Numbered from the stretch's first letter, positions 1 to 9,931 are shown. The stretch is DNA of 64,000 nucleotides from Thiosulfatihalobacter marinus (GCF_016019955.1 NZ_JAECRZ010000013.1:37742-101741); one strand, 5' to 3'. Program-made: numbers and translations. The notes: generated by a model not told the origin, from the sequence alone.

Positions 1-240
1 ATCCTGCCGGTTCTGATCGTTGTCGGCCTGCTGACCCGCCTTGCCGCGCTGGGCATGATCGGCTTTATCCTGGTGCAAACGCTGGTGGATGTTACCGGCC
101 ACGGTATCAATCCAGGCAGCTTCCTTGACAGCGCGCAGGGCCTTGCCGATCAACGCGCCATGTGGATTTTCCTCTGCCTGGTGCTGCTTGTTCAGGGGGC
201 GGGGCCAATTTCGCTGGATCGCGTGTTTCGCCTGAAATAG
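1..240 (+). CDS. DoxX family membrane protein, C-terminal part (5' end outside window)
   Basis: An open frame enters from the left edge and stops at 238-240, giving the last 79 residues of a membrane protein. Two hydrophobic segments are visible, and the ILPVLIVVGLLTRLAALGM stretch and the loop near VTGHGINPG resemble the C-terminal half of DoxX/SURF4-like proteins, small four-helix inner-membrane proteins often tied to redox or thiol stress. The start and N-terminal helices are not in the window, so the family call rests on partial sequence. The neighbour at 264-632 is convergent, with only 23 bases between the stops. Confidence 0.6.
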   Translation: MLPVLIVVGLLTRLAALGMIGFILVQTLVDVTGHGINPGSFLDSAQGLADQRAMWIFLCLVLLVQGAGPISLDRVFRLK

Positions 241-263
241 GGCCCTGGCCCAAAGCCTCAACC

Positions 264-632
264 CTAGAAATGCGCTTTCTCTTCGTCGGGCTTGCCGGCG
301 GCAATTGCCAGGATGCCGCCCAGCCCGGCAAAGCTGATCGGAAACATGGTAAAGACGTTAAAGCCGAACGCGCCATACATGCCCGCCGCCGAGGCCAGCA
401 AAAGAACGCCGCCCCACAGCGCCCGGGCTCGTGCCATGGCGCCCCCAGCTATCGCCAACAGCGGCGCGATCAGCGCCCCGGCGCGCACCAGTTGCACATT
501 GTCCACCTGTTCGGCCAGCTCTGGCACCTCGCCATAGCGTTGGATGACTTCGGTATAGCCCCAGCCAAAAAAGCCGACAATCATACCTATGATCCCGGCG
601 ATGATACCCAGGGTCAGGGCCGCGTTGCGCAT
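264..632 (-). CDS. Small hypothetical membrane protein, 122 aa
   Basis: This protein has about four predicted hydrophobic segments (near residues 6-25, 50-66, 71-90 and 95-113) and a charged C-terminal tail, KPDEEKAHF. An AGGAG ribosome site lies six bases before the ATG at 632, which supports the start. The upstream minus-strand ArsC-like gene ends 47 bases away, so the two may be cotranscribed. I do not recognise the family. The composition (Ala/Gly-rich helices) is that of an inner-membrane protein without an obvious enzymatic motif. Confidence 0.6.
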   Translation of the reverse strand: MRNAALTLGIIAGIIGMIVGFFGWGYTEVIQRYGEVPELAEQVDNVQLVRAGALIAPLLAIAGGAMARARALWGGVLLLASAAGMYGAFGFNVFTMFPISFAGLGGILAIAAGKPDEEKAHF

Positions 633-679
633 GTTGATCTCCTGCTTTGCCGCCTATTCACATAGGCGCACCCGCCCGA

Positions 680-991
680 TTATCCAAGCGCATCCTGCAC
701 ATCCTTGCCCCAGCCCAGATACAGCCGCCCGTCCTTTTCGATCAAGGGCCGCTTCATCAGGGTCGGGTGCGCGCTCAACAATTCCAGCGGGTCGCGCCCC
801 CGCTCTGCCTCGTCCAGCCCTCGCCACGTGGTTGATCGGGTATTGATCAAAGCGGCGCCAAAACTGGCATCGGCCCGGGCCAGAACTTCGGGCGGAACAC
901 CATCTGCGCGGACATCCACAAAATCGGCATCTCGCAATGTTTTCAGCGCCTTGCGGCACGTATCGCATGTTTTCAGACCGTATAGTTTCAC
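680..991 (-). CDS. ArsC/Spx (YffB-like) thioredoxin-fold protein
   Basis: At 103 residues this is a compact thioredoxin-fold protein. It opens with MKLYGLKTCDTCRKA, placing a CxxC motif at residues 9-12, and has the family's KRPL segment with the conserved proline near residue 80. Length and layout match the Spx/YffB branch of the ArsC family, which are cytoplasmic thiol proteins; true arsenate reductases use a single N-terminal Cys with a different loop. Arsenate reduction is therefore only one possibility, and no arsenic resistance genes are nearby. It is the first gene of a likely two-gene minus-strand unit with the membrane protein at 264-632. Confidence 0.8.
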   Translation of the reverse strand: MKLYGLKTCDTCRKALKTLRDADFVDVRADGVPPEVLARADASFGAALINTRSTTWRGLDEAERGRDPLELLSAHPTLMKRPLIEKDGRLYLGWGKDVQDALG

Positions 992-1202
992 CTTGCCCCC
1001 TTCATCCGCCCCACTGCGAACAGATGTTCAAACCAAGAAAACGCGCGGGTTTTGCTTGCTTTTTACATCTCAAATGCAATCCTGCCCGCGGACCATTTCA
1101 TTTCAGCCTCCGCAGGACAAACAAATTCTTCGGGTGTTGAACAGGGTGGGCCCTCGGCGCTTGGCGCCGGAGTGAGATCAAAGGAATAAGAAGGAGAACG
1201 GT

Positions 1203-1409
1203 ATGCCACGCGGTACCGTAAAATGGTTCAATACAACCAAGGGATTTGGATTTATCGAGCCGGAAGATGGCGGCAAGGACGTTTTTGTGCATATTTCAGC
1301 GGTGGAACGCTCGGGGCTCAAGGGGCTTGCCGACAATCAGAAAGTCGAATTCGAAATGACGCAGGGCCGCGATGGCCGCGATATGGCGGGCGACATCAAG
1401 ATCCTGTAA
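1203..1409 (+). CDS. cspA: Cold-shock domain protein (CspA family)
   Basis: This 68-residue single cold-shock domain carries both RNA-binding motifs, KGFGFI (RNP1, near residues 15-20) and VFVHIS (RNP2). Such proteins bind single-stranded RNA and DNA and act as RNA chaperones. The start is set by a strong AAGGAG six bases before ATG 1203. A leader of about 190 bases precedes it and contains a GGCGC/GCGCC stem at about 1155-1170, which fits the usual structured csp 5' UTR. A rho-independent terminator follows at 1416-1444, so it is probably monocistronic. Confidence 0.95.
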   Translation: MPRGTVKWFNTTKGFGFIEPEDGGKDVFVHISAVERSGLKGLADNQKVEFEMTQGRDGRDMAGDIKIL

Positions 1410-1415
1410 TCGGTT

Positions 1416-1444
1416 CGGGGCGCAGATTTCGCGCCCCGCCTTTT
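1416..1444 (+). terminator. Rho-independent terminator of the csp gene
   Basis: A perfect eight-base stem, CGGGGCGC/GCGCCCCG, with a seven-base loop is followed by CC and then TTTT. It begins seven bases after the cold-shock gene stop codon. Confidence 0.8.
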
Positions 1445-1448
1445 CACC

Positions 1449-1742
1449 CTATTGGCATCCCTTCACGCCAGCCGGGCAATCATATGCCACGCGGCGCGGC
1501 GTGCTGACCGGAGTGTTGTAGACTTCGCCGGTGTTCGGGTTGCCGCAACAGATCACGCCGCCAACCGTGATCGGCTGATACCCGGTCGGGCAATAGTTCG
1601 CACTGGCTGGATAGGGTTGCAGCAAAATGCCCTCGGGCTGATTGACCGGCCCGATCTTGGGGGCATTGCTGCTCCATGTCTGCGCCATTGCCGGCGCGGC
1701 GGCCAGCATCATTGCAGCGGCAAGGGGAAACAATTTCTTCAT
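1449..1742 (-). CDS. Secreted hypothetical protein, 97 aa
   Basis: The protein starts MKKLFPLAAAMMLAAAPAMA, a clear Sec signal peptide with an AMA cleavage site. The mature part is about 77 residues with four or five cysteines, including the pair in GGVICCGNPNTG, suggesting disulfides in the periplasm. I chose ATG 1742 (GGAG nine bases upstream) over an in-frame ATG five codons earlier because it places the two lysines at the signal peptide N-terminus. The family was not recognised. Its 3' end is convergent with the csp gene, across that gene's terminator. Confidence 0.6.
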   Translation of the reverse strand: MKKLFPLAAAMMLAAAPAMAQTWSSNAPKIGPVNQPEGILLQPYPASANYCPTGYQPITVGGVICCGNPNTGEVYNTPVSTPRRVAYDCPAGVKGCQ

Positions 1743-1865
1743 TGGCAATGGCTCCATCTTCCGGAAAAAACCAGGTAATGGCTCCAGCCTAGAGGCCGAT
1801 ATGGGAAACTGTCAATTTCCCATGCGGAAACAATATGTTTCGTGCCGCGCCAAAAACCGCGCCGC

Positions 1866-2774
1866 TCAGCCTTGCAACATCTCCTGGAACTCGCGCCACT
1901 CGCGCGCGCTCATCCCGCTATTGTCCTGATCCACGGGCTCGCCTTTCAGCATCCGGCGCAAACAGTCCATCATCTGGGAAGACATCGTCACCGCGCCCAT
2001 CCGGTAATCCTCGAACGCCTTGTAGGCCGCCGGCACCCAATCGGCGACCACGTCACAGATCGCTTCGGCATAGACCCGGATTTCATACTGGGCGTGAGCA
2101 TCCGCGCGCAGGCGCAGGAAATGCAACAGGTTGTGCAGATCGACCTTCCAGTACCACTGGGTATAGATATTGGCCGGCAGGTTCATGCGCGCCAGTTCCC
2201 GTGCCAGGCCTTGCTGGTTTTCCTGGCTGATCATCGCTTCGTAGCTGTCATAGGCCCGCGCACTGTCGGCCTTCAGAATTTCCAGCACCCGCGCCGCCTC
2301 TTCGCCCTGCAACGCCTCGCCCCGCCCCTGATTGTTCACCACGGATTGCGCCGCCACGTGTTCGGGCGCGGGAATATAGAATTCGCGGTCCAGGATCGAA
2401 TACCGCGCCGAATACTCATTCACATTCGCCGTGCGGTGCCGGATCCACTGGCGCGCGACAAAGACCGGCAGTTTCACATGCAGCTTGATCTCGCACATCT
2501 CGAACGGGGTCGAATGCCAGTGCCGCATCAGGTACCGGATCAGCCCGGCATCGTTCTGCACGCTTTTGGTGCCTTTGCCATAGCTCACCCGCGCCGCCTG
2601 GCAGATCGCCGCATCGTCGCCCATGTAATCCACCACCCGGACAAATCCGTGATCCAGCACCGGGATCGCTTTGTACAGGTGCTTTTCCATACCATCGCTG
2701 ACCACGCGCAGCGTCTGGTTCGGGCTGGCACGCAATTCTTCGATCTCGGCCTGTTGTTCGGGGGTCAGCGACAT
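1866..2774 (-). CDS. thyX: Flavin-dependent thymidylate synthase ThyX
   Basis: ThyX makes dTMP from dUMP using methylene-tetrahydrofolate, FAD and NADPH. The signature RHRx7S appears as [11 protein letters not shown], preceded by ARQWI. The 302-residue protein is typical for alphaproteobacterial ThyX. The open frame extends 72 codons further upstream, but that extension lacks family character; ATG 2774 (MSLTPEQQ) has an AAGGGAA-type site upstream and is the supported start. It is transcribed divergently from the lipoprotein gene at 2978, with about 200 bases between them. Confidence 0.95.
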   Translation of the reverse strand: MSLTPEQQAEIEELRASPNQTLRVVSDGMEKHLYKAIPVLDHGFVRVVDYMGDDAAICQAARVSYGKGTKSVQNDAGLIRYLMRHWHSTPFEMCEIKLHVKLPVFVARQWIRHRTANVNEYSARYSILDREFYIPAPEHVAAQSVVNNQGRGEALQGEEAARVLEILKADSARAYDSYEAMISQENQQGLARELARMNLPANIYTQWYWKVDLHNLLHFLRLRADAHAQYEIRVYAEAICDVVADWVPAAYKAFEDYRMGAVTMSSQMMDCLRRMLKGEPVDQDNSGMSAREWREFQEMLQG

Positions 2775-2977
2775 CCGGGCGATTCCCTTGCTCTGTGGTT
2801 CTTGCTTGGCGCCACTATATATTGAGGCGCGCACCCAAGGAAACACAGGATTGAGGCGACATCGCCGCAACAGCGCCGGTTCAGCGGTTTTGGCAACATT
2901 GACTTTCGCGCGCGGCTCATAGACCGTGTTGCCAACGACCCGGAAAACCGGGCGACAGCAGTAACCGAGGCAGTGAC

Positions 2978-3919
2978 ATGATCCGCTCATTCTTGATGAT
3001 GGCCGTTCTGGCCACAGTCGCCGCGTGCGGCAGTGGCGATCCGCTCAATCCCACCACCGGCGATGACGGAGGCGGGACAGATCCGACAGATCCTGTGACA
3101 ACCGATCCAACGGTTCCCGACGTGCTTGCCGGCAACCTCAAATCGATCAGCTATGACGCCACCAACAAAACCGTCACGGCCCAGGTCTATGCCCTGGATT
3201 CCACGCCTGTCGATGTCGTTTATACACGCGATGCCGGGCGCGATCTGAACGGATACGAAGCCTATATCGTCCAGGAGGATTCGCTGGATCGCTTTTTCGT
3301 GGCCATGGTGGGTGAAAGCACGGACAGTTCGGTTCAGGCCGGCGTCGTGGGCGATGGCGGACAGTTCAACCGCGTTCTGCAAGGCGCCTATTTCGAACGC
3401 GACGGCGATTTTGACGCCCCCGATATTGGCGACGGGCCAAATGCCGGACAGGTCTCTTATGCCGGCAATTATGTGGGAATGACCAATATTTCCCGCGCCA
3501 TTGACCCCGGCGGCGTGCCCCCGGCCGTGGTGCCGGGCGAACCCGTGATGATCAGCGGCCAGATTTTCCTGAACGCGAATTTCTCGGACATGGCGGTGAA
3601 CGGCGCGATCTATGATCGCCAGTTGCTACTGACGACACCATCCGATTTGCCGGATCTGGCGCTGATCGTAACCGAAATCGGCACCGATGGCAGCTTCCTT
3701 GGCGAAGTCGAGTATCGCGGCCTGATCGGGCAGAGCATCGGCGAATATGGCGGTATTTTCGGCGGCGAGAATGCCGCGGCGGTGGGCGGCGCCCTCAGCC
3801 TGTCCGAGTTCGACGGCGAGACGGGGCCTTTGGACAACGAACTGGAACGCGGCTTCTTTGTCCTGTCCCAGTGCGGGCAACCCGGCGCGGCAGCCATCTG
3901 TAGCAATGTGGCGAATTAA
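2978..3919 (+). CDS. Surface-exposed lipoprotein candidate (TbpB/Slam-substrate-like)
   Basis: A lipoprotein signal ends in the lipobox TVAAC with the lipidated Cys at residue 17, followed by a Gly/Asp/Thr/Pro linker of about 30 residues. The rest (about 260 residues) is strand-rich. The segment [19 protein letters not shown] resembles the closing strands of transferrin-binding-protein-B-like beta barrels, where an F-x-G-x-x-A-x-E-x-GG pattern recurs. The C-terminus has a Cys pair ([10 protein letters not shown]). The next gene encodes a Slam-type translocator and overlaps this one by 14 bases, the usual gene pairing for Slam and its cargo. The ligand is unknown. Confidence 0.65.
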   Translation: MIRSFLMMAVLATVAACGSGDPLNPTTGDDGGGTDPTDPVTTDPTVPDVLAGNLKSISYDATNKTVTAQVYALDSTPVDVVYTRDAGRDLNGYEAYIVQEDSLDRFFVAMVGESTDSSVQAGVVGDGGQFNRVLQGAYFERDGDFDAPDIGDGPNAGQVSYAGNYVGMTNISRAIDPGGVPPAVVPGEPVMISGQIFLNANFSDMAVNGAIYDRQLLLTTPSDLPDLALIVTEIGTDGSFLGEVEYRGLIGQSIGEYGGIFGGENAAAVGGALSLSEFDGETGPLDNELERGFFVLSQCGQPGAAAICSNVAN

Positions 3920-5381
3920 CGGGTTTCGCACCTCACTTGAATCAAAGCGGGCCGCGGCTGCTTCCGGCGCCAGGGGCGCGATCGGGCCATCGCGGGTTCG
4001 ACAGCGGGCATGCACCGCCCTTCTGACACTGACCCTGACGTTCAGCGCCGCCGCGCTGGCGGCCCAGTCCGCCCTGCCGGTCCTGACAAAGGTGCAGGCG
4101 CGCGATCTCATGGCCTATGCCTTGCGCAGCAACCAGACACAGGCGGCCGCGCAGATCGCACAGGCGTTTCTGAGCGAAGACAAATCCGATCCCGCCGCGC
4201 ATTACACGATGGCCATGGTCTATGCGCGTTCAGGCAACCTGCCCGAGGCACGCAAATCGTCCCGCCTGGCGTTCCGCTATTCCAAAAGCGATGTGCAAAG
4301 TTTCATGTCCGCCGATCTCAGCGCGCGGCTGGCCTATCAGGACAAGTCCCTCACATGGGCACAATACTGGCTGCGCCGGGCCCACACCGAAGCCCCCGAC
4401 GCGGTACAGCAGCGCCGGATCGAACAGGACTTCAAACGCGTCCGCACCCAGAACCCATTCCAGTTCCGCATCGACACGTCGGTCGCTCCGTCCTCCAATG
4501 TCAATAACGGGTCCCTGTCGCGCTATATGATCATCGACGGCGTGCCGGTGATCGGTGTCAATGTGGGCGATGCCATGGCGCTGTCCGGGATAGAGGCCAT
4601 GCTGAACGCGCGGTTGGGCTATCGTCTGCGCGAATCGCAAACCACCGAAACCCGCGCCGTGGCACGCTATTTCATGCGCCGCGTGACCCTGTCGGATGAC
4701 GCCAGGCAAACCGCGCCGGGCGCACGCGGCTCGGATTATGCGTATTCCCTGCTCGAAGGCGGGTTGCGACATGCGTTTCGCCCCTCGCGGGACGGCCCGG
4801 TCTGGAGCGTTGGCGCGCTGGTCGGACGCGCCTGGTACGCCAACGACCCCTCCTATGATCTGGCCCGCCTCGAAGGCGGTGGCACCTGGCAAAAACCGGG
4901 CAACCGGACATTCTCGATCCTGGCCAAGCGGGAATGGCGCCGGGAAACCAGCGCGCCGGGCGGCACCGATGTCTTTACCGGCCTCACTTTCGGATATTCG
5001 AAAAAGCTGAAATCGGGCGACGCGCTGTCGACCCTGATCAGCCTGAACAAGACCGACGATGCGACCCCGGCATTCTCGTCCCGCGGGGCGGGTGCGCAGA
5101 TTCGCTACACGTTCGACAAACCGATCGGAACCGTGCAGCTCAGCACCGCGCTCAGCGCCGGGTTCAGCGATTATTCCGATTACCGGGTCGGGTTCATCCA
5201 GGTTCCCGGCGGGCGGCAGGATCTTTCACTTTCGGGCGAGGTGGAACTGTCCTTTCTGAACATGCAATATGCCGGCTTTGCCCCCACATTGACGTTTCGC
5301 GCCCTGACGACTGATTCCAACGTCAGCCGGTTTGACACCCGGCAATTCTCGGTGAATATCGGCATCCGCTCGGCCTTTTGA
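3906..5381 (+). CDS. Slam-like outer-membrane protein (TPR plus DUF560-type barrel)
   Basis: At 492 residues it has the size and order of surface lipoprotein assembly modifiers. A signal peptide (TALLTLTLTFSAAALAAQ) follows an unusually long, basic N-terminal extension. A helical TPR-like part covers about residues 55-180, and a beta barrel of about 300 residues ends in Phe (GIRSAF), the outer-membrane insertion signature. The phrase VAPSSNVNNGS opens the barrel as in DUF560 proteins. Known Slams move lipoproteins to the cell surface. ATG 3906 lies inside the upstream lipoprotein gene; no ribosome site is obvious, so translational coupling is likely. An exact substrate is inferred only from adjacency. 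Confidence 0.7.
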   Translation: MWRINGFRTSLESKRAAAASGARGAIGPSRVRQRACTALLTLTLTFSAAALAAQSALPVLTKVQARDLMAYALRSNQTQAAAQIAQAFLSEDKSDPAAHYTMAMVYARSGNLPEARKSSRLAFRYSKSDVQSFMSADLSARLAYQDKSLTWAQYWLRRAHTEAPDAVQQRRIEQDFKRVRTQNPFQFRIDTSVAPSSNVNNGSLSRYMIIDGVPVIGVNVGDAMALSGIEAMLNARLGYRLRESQTTETRAVARYFMRRVTLSDDARQTAPGARGSDYAYSLLEGGLRHAFRPSRDGPVWSVGALVGRAWYANDPSYDLARLEGGGTWQKPGNRTFSILAKREWRRETSAPGGTDVFTGLTFGYSKKLKSGDALSTLISLNKTDDATPAFSSRGAGAQIRYTFDKPIGTVQLSTALSAGFSDYSDYRVGFIQVPGGRQDLSLSGEVELSFLNMQYAGFAPTLTFRALTTDSNVSRFDTRQFSVNIGIRSAF

Positions 5382-5455
5382 TCCCGCCTGCCCTCGACAA
5401 TCGCGGGCCGCACCCGCACAGTGACGGCAAGGTTCAATCACCAGGGAAAGCCGAC

Positions 5456-5884
5456 ATGCACGTGAAATACCTGCACACCATGGTCCGCGTGGCCGATCTT
5501 GAAAAATCCATGGCCTTCTACGCCCTTCTGGGGCTCAAGGAAATCCGCCGCTACGAAAGCGAGGCGGGCCGCTTCACCCTGGTTTACCTGGCGGCGGACG
5601 GGGATCACGATTGCCCGCTGGAACTGACCTGGAACTGGGACGGAGATGACGGCCTGCCCAGCGACAGCCGCCATTTCGGCCATCTCGCCTACGAGGTCGG
5701 CAATATCTACGAAATGTGTCAGCACCTGGCCGACAACGGTGTGGCAATCAATCGCCCGCCGCGCGACGGGCGCATGGCCTTTGTCCGCTCGCCCGACAAT
5801 ATCTCGATCGAGCTGTTGCAACAGGGCGAGGCGCTGGCCCCGGCCGAACCCTGGGTCGGCATGGACAGCACGGGACACTGGTGA
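5456..5884 (+). CDS. gloA: Lactoylglutathione lyase (glyoxalase I)
   Basis: This 142-residue glyoxalase/bleomycin-fold protein converts the methylglyoxal-glutathione hemithioacetal to lactoylglutathione. It has the family opening LHTMVRVADLEKSMAFY and the metal-ligand pattern His (residue 6), Glu (LELTWN), His (FGHLAYEV) and Glu (ISIELLQ). Strand order and length match the single-domain, His/Glu metal-site GloA type. The start at ATG 5456 is preferred over in-frame codons further upstream because the family begins at MHVKYLHT. The downstream DUF1194 gene starts at a GTG that overlaps its stop codon region. Confidence 0.92.
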   Translation: MHVKYLHTMVRVADLEKSMAFYALLGLKEIRRYESEAGRFTLVYLAADGDHDCPLELTWNWDGDDGLPSDSRHFGHLAYEVGNIYEMCQHLADNGVAINRPPRDGRMAFVRSPDNISIELLQQGEALAPAEPWVGMDSTGHW

Positions 5885-6600
5885 TCCGCTGGGCGGCGGT
5901 TCTGGCCGGGGCGCTGGCGGGCACGCAAGCGTCCCCTGCCGCCGACTGCCGCCTTGCGCTTGTTTTGGCCATGGATGTGTCCTCTTCCGTGGATGCCGGC
6001 GAAGACGCCCTGCAACGGGCCGGGCTGGCCCGCGCGTTGCTGGCGCCCGAGGTGGCGGCAGCCTTTCTTCACCCGCCACAACCGGTCGCGCTGGCCGTGT
6101 TCGAATGGAGCGGGCGCGACAACCAGAAACTGCTTCTGGACTGGACGTTGATCCGGGAGCGCGCGGATCTGGAGCAGGCGTCCCGCGCGCTGGCCGGCTC
6201 CACCCGCAGCACCGATCAGTTTCCCACTGCGTTGGGCCATGCGGTGGGCTACGCCGCCATCCTGCTGCAATCCGCGCCGCCCTGTATCGCACAGACGATC
6301 GACGTAAGCGGCGACGGGCGCAACAACGAGGGCTTTACCCCCCGTCAGGCCTATGCTCATTTCCCCTTTGACGGCGTCACCGTGAATGGCCTTGCCATTG
6401 AAACCGCCGGGAATTCCGGCGCCTCTGAAACATTTGGAGATGCGGTTATGGCCGAATATTACCGCGAGCACCTGTTGCTTGGCCCGAACGCCTTTGTTCA
6501 AGAGGCCGGGGGGTTTGCCGATTTCGAACGCGCGATGCGGCGCAAATTGCTGCGCGAACTGGGGGGCGCAGCCCTTTCCCGAATGGAACAGCGCCCATGA
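5881..6600 (+). CDS. DUF1194 von Willebrand factor A-like secreted protein, copy 1
   Basis: The protein is 239 residues from a GTG start that overlaps the gloA stop (GTGA). A signal sequence (VIRWAAVLAGALAGTQAS) precedes a VWA domain with an intact metal-ion-dependent adhesion site, DVSSS at residues 32-36, followed by the DVSGDGRNN strand. DUF1194 proteins are common in Rhodobacteraceae and their role is unknown; a metal-dependent protein-binding function in the periplasm is an inference from the fold. It is followed by a homologue with a four-base overlap, so the two are almost certainly made together. Confidence 0.85.
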   Translation: MIRWAAVLAGALAGTQASPAADCRLALVLAMDVSSSVDAGEDALQRAGLARALLAPEVAAAFLHPPQPVALAVFEWSGRDNQKLLLDWTLIRERADLEQASRALAGSTRSTDQFPTALGHAVGYAAILLQSAPPCIAQTIDVSGDGRNNEGFTPRQAYAHFPFDGVTVNGLAIETAGNSGASETFGDAVMAEYYREHLLLGPNAFVQEAGGFADFERAMRRKLLRELGGAALSRMEQRP

Positions 6601-7367
6601 TCCGCGCCCTGATCACCGGTCTGGCGATGCTGACCGCCGCGCCCGCAGCGGCGCAATGCCGTCAGGCGCTGGCGTTGGGGCTGGACGTGTCGGGATCGGT
6701 GGACAGGACCGAATACCGGTTGCAGCTGGACGGGCTGGCCGGGGCGCTGCGCCATCCCGAAGTGGTCGAGGCGCTGCTCTCCCTGCCCGACCACCCGGTG
6801 CATGTCGCCATTTACGAATGGAGCGGGCCAGGCGATCAGCGCCTTCTGATCCCGTGGCGCGCGATTACGGATCGGGCCACGCTGGACGGCATTGCCGCCA
6901 CGCTCATGACAGCACAGCGGATCTACATGGATCCGTCCACCGCGCTTGGCACCGCCAAACGGTTCGGACAAGCCCTGCTCGAACAGAAACCCGCCTGCTG
7001 GCGACGCACTCTGGATCTGTCGGGCGACGGCACATCCAACACCGGCCCGTTGCCGCGCGACGTGCGGCTGGGCGGCACCATCACGGTCAATGCGCTTGTG
7101 ATCGGATCGGACGACGCGCCGGCGGGCGACGCGCGCCAGACCGACATTGCCGCGCTCTCCAGCTATTTTCGGGCCTGGGTGATCGAGGGGCCGAATGCGT
7201 TTGTTGAAACCGCGCTGGGGTTTGCCGATTACGAACGCGCCATGGTGCGCAAGCTCAAACGAGAGTTACAGGGCCTGTCGCTTGCGACAAGCCCTGCTCC
7301 CCCCACGATCCGTACCGGGGATGCTAAACCTGCGCCATACCCACGGATCGCAGCGCGCAGTCAGTAA
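6597..7367 (+). CDS. DUF1194 von Willebrand factor A-like secreted protein, copy 2
   Basis: A second, diverged DUF1194 protein of 256 residues starts at an ATGA overlap with copy 1. It has its own signal peptide (LITGLAMLTAAPAAAQ), the adhesion-site motif DVSGS near residues 30-34, and LDLSGDGTSN later. Shared landmarks with copy 1 include YEWSGPGDQ/FEWSGRDNQ and GPNAFVETALGFADYERAM/GPNAFVQEAGGFADFERAM. The C-terminus carries an additional 30-residue Pro/Ala-rich tail. Tandem duplication followed by divergence is the simplest explanation. Function unknown. Confidence 0.85.
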   Translation: MIRALITGLAMLTAAPAAAQCRQALALGLDVSGSVDRTEYRLQLDGLAGALRHPEVVEALLSLPDHPVHVAIYEWSGPGDQRLLIPWRAITDRATLDGIAATLMTAQRIYMDPSTALGTAKRFGQALLEQKPACWRRTLDLSGDGTSNTGPLPRDVRLGGTITVNALVIGSDDAPAGDARQTDIAALSSYFRAWVIEGPNAFVETALGFADYERAMVRKLKRELQGLSLATSPAPPTIRTGDAKPAPYPRIAARSQ

Positions 7368-7858
7368 ATATATCTAATCTGGTCGGTCCAGTAGCGCTCC
7401 ACCCGGCGCAGGGCGTGGGTAATGGCCTCGATCCCCTCGGGGCCCAGCACGCCCTTGGATTTCAGCCCATCGGCATGCCGCCCGAACAGCGTAGCGACCA
7501 CATCGCGGATATGCCGCCCCTTTTCCGTCAGCCGCACCCGGACCGAACGCCGGTCAATCTCGCAGCGCTGATGGTGCATATAGCCCATCTCGACCAGCTT
7601 CTTCAGGTTGTAGCTGACATTGCTGCCCTGATAGTAGCCGCGCGATTTCAGCTCGCCCGCCGTGACCTCGTTATCTCCGATATTGAACAGCAAGAGCGCC
7701 TGAACTGCGTTGATCTCCAGAACCCCCACACGTTCAAATTCATCCTTGATCACATCCAGCAGCAGACGGTGCAACCGTTCCACCAGGGCCAGGGAATCCA
7801 GATAGCCCGCCATAAAGCCCTGATCCGGACTTCCTCCCATGGATGTGTGAAAGCTCAT
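7361..7858 (-). CDS. MarR-family transcriptional regulator (LdtR-like)
   Basis: This 165-residue winged-helix regulator has the MarR layout: an N-terminal dimerisation helix (SLALVERLHRLLLDVIKDEF), the recognition region GYYQGSNVSYNLKKLVEMGY, a wing with DRRSVRVRLTEKG, and a C-terminal dimer helix. The phrase around LLFNIGDNEVTAGELKSRG resembles alphaproteobacterial LdtR-type regulators linked to cell-wall and osmotic stress. I chose ATG 7858, six bases after GGAG; an ATG two codons earlier has no spacing for a ribosome site. The target is not evident in the window. Confidence 0.8.
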   Translation of the reverse strand: MSFHTSMGGSPDQGFMAGYLDSLALVERLHRLLLDVIKDEFERVGVLEINAVQALLLFNIGDNEVTAGELKSRGYYQGSNVSYNLKKLVEMGYMHHQRCEIDRRSVRVRLTEKGRHIRDVVATLFGRHADGLKSKGVLGPEGIEAITHALRRVERYWTDQIRYIY

Positions 7859-7948
7859 CTTCATCTCCGACAACTTGCGCGTTGTCTGGAAACTGACCCA
7901 TAAAGCCAAACAACCGGTTAAGTGAAACAAAGACCGGTAAAATGCGAA

Positions 7949-8212
7949 CTATTCGGCGCCGCTGATCGCCGTGGAAATATCCCGGATCAGACCATGAAAC
8001 CGGTCCGGCGCGGGCTGCTGGCCCGTGACCCATTGATACAGATCCTGGTCGTTTTCGTGCAACAGTGCATCATACAGGTCCAGCGCGGCGTCATCCATCG
8101 TCGCCAGATTGTCGTCCGCGTAACGCTCCAGGATGATGTCCATTTCCTTGATGCCACGCCGCATCGACCGCATCTTCATGCGCCTGAGCCGGTTTTCTCG
8201 CGTCTCATTCAT
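7949..8212 (-). CDS. sdhE: Succinate dehydrogenase flavinylation factor SdhE
   Basis: SdhE (DUF339) helps attach FAD covalently to the succinate dehydrogenase flavoprotein subunit. The 87-residue sequence has the diagnostic RGxxE motif (MRRGIKEMD) and the acidic C-terminal helix with DLYQWVTGQQ. Its ATG at 8212 lies inside the 3' end of the upstream XRE regulator gene (8-base overlap), so it is translated from that transcript. The succinate dehydrogenase genes themselves are not in the window. Confidence 0.92.
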   Translation of the reverse strand: MNETRENRLRRMKMRSMRRGIKEMDIILERYADDNLATMDDAALDLYDALLHENDQDLYQWVTGQQPAPDRFHGLIRDISTAISGAE

Positions 8213-8621
8213 CTTCGATCAGCCTCTTGCGCAATGCCTTCTCGATCCGGCCCAGCCGATCCAGATCGGCCTTCATCCGGCCCCGGATATCGCGGATGTC
8301 GCCCAGCAGCGCCACCAGCCCCGGATCATCCGCGCCGCTGTCCTCGCCCGGCGCGTCCACGCCGTCGCCCTCGCCCATCAACAGCCAGCCCACAGATACG
8401 TTCAAAAGCCCCGCCATCATCTGCAAGCGGTTGGCGCGGGGCTCCGAAATATCCCCTTCCCAATCGGCGATGGTGATTTTCTTCACCCCCAGCCGACGGG
8501 CAAACTCGGCCCGCTTCAGCCCCGCGGCCTCTCGCGCGGCGGCCAGCCGGTCGCCGAACGTGGCGACATCCTCACCATACCATTCGTCCGAACTGTGCTC
8601 GGTGTCTTGGTCCTGCGGCAT
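8205..8621 (-). CDS. XRE-family helix-turn-helix regulator
   Basis: The 138-residue protein has a cI/Cro-type helix-turn-helix in its N-terminal half: FGDRLAAAREAAGLKRAEFA, then LGVKKITIADWEGDISEPR, which is the recognition helix region. The C-terminal 45 residues form a charged helix (GDIRDIRGRMKADLDRLGRIEKA is in that segment) that may oligomerise. The ATG at 8621 has GAGG eight bases upstream; the longer open frame before it is not supported. It overlaps sdhE by eight bases and is divergent from the aminotransferase at 8707, so it may control one or both. Target and ligand unknown. Confidence 0.8.
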   Translation of the reverse strand: MPQDQDTEHSSDEWYGEDVATFGDRLAAAREAAGLKRAEFARRLGVKKITIADWEGDISEPRANRLQMMAGLLNVSVGWLLMGEGDGVDAPGEDSGADDPGLVALLGDIRDIRGRMKADLDRLGRIEKALRKRLIEDE

Positions 8622-8649
8622 TCCTTGTCCTCTCTGCGATCGCGCTTGA

Positions 8650-9909
<1,260 letters not shown>

Positions 9910-9931
9910 GCCAGAGGCACAAGGGCAAATC

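Noticed and set aside
2775..2990. 72-codon N-terminal extension of ThyX
   Set aside because: The extension has no ThyX similarity, and ATG 2774 has a ribosome site and the family start.
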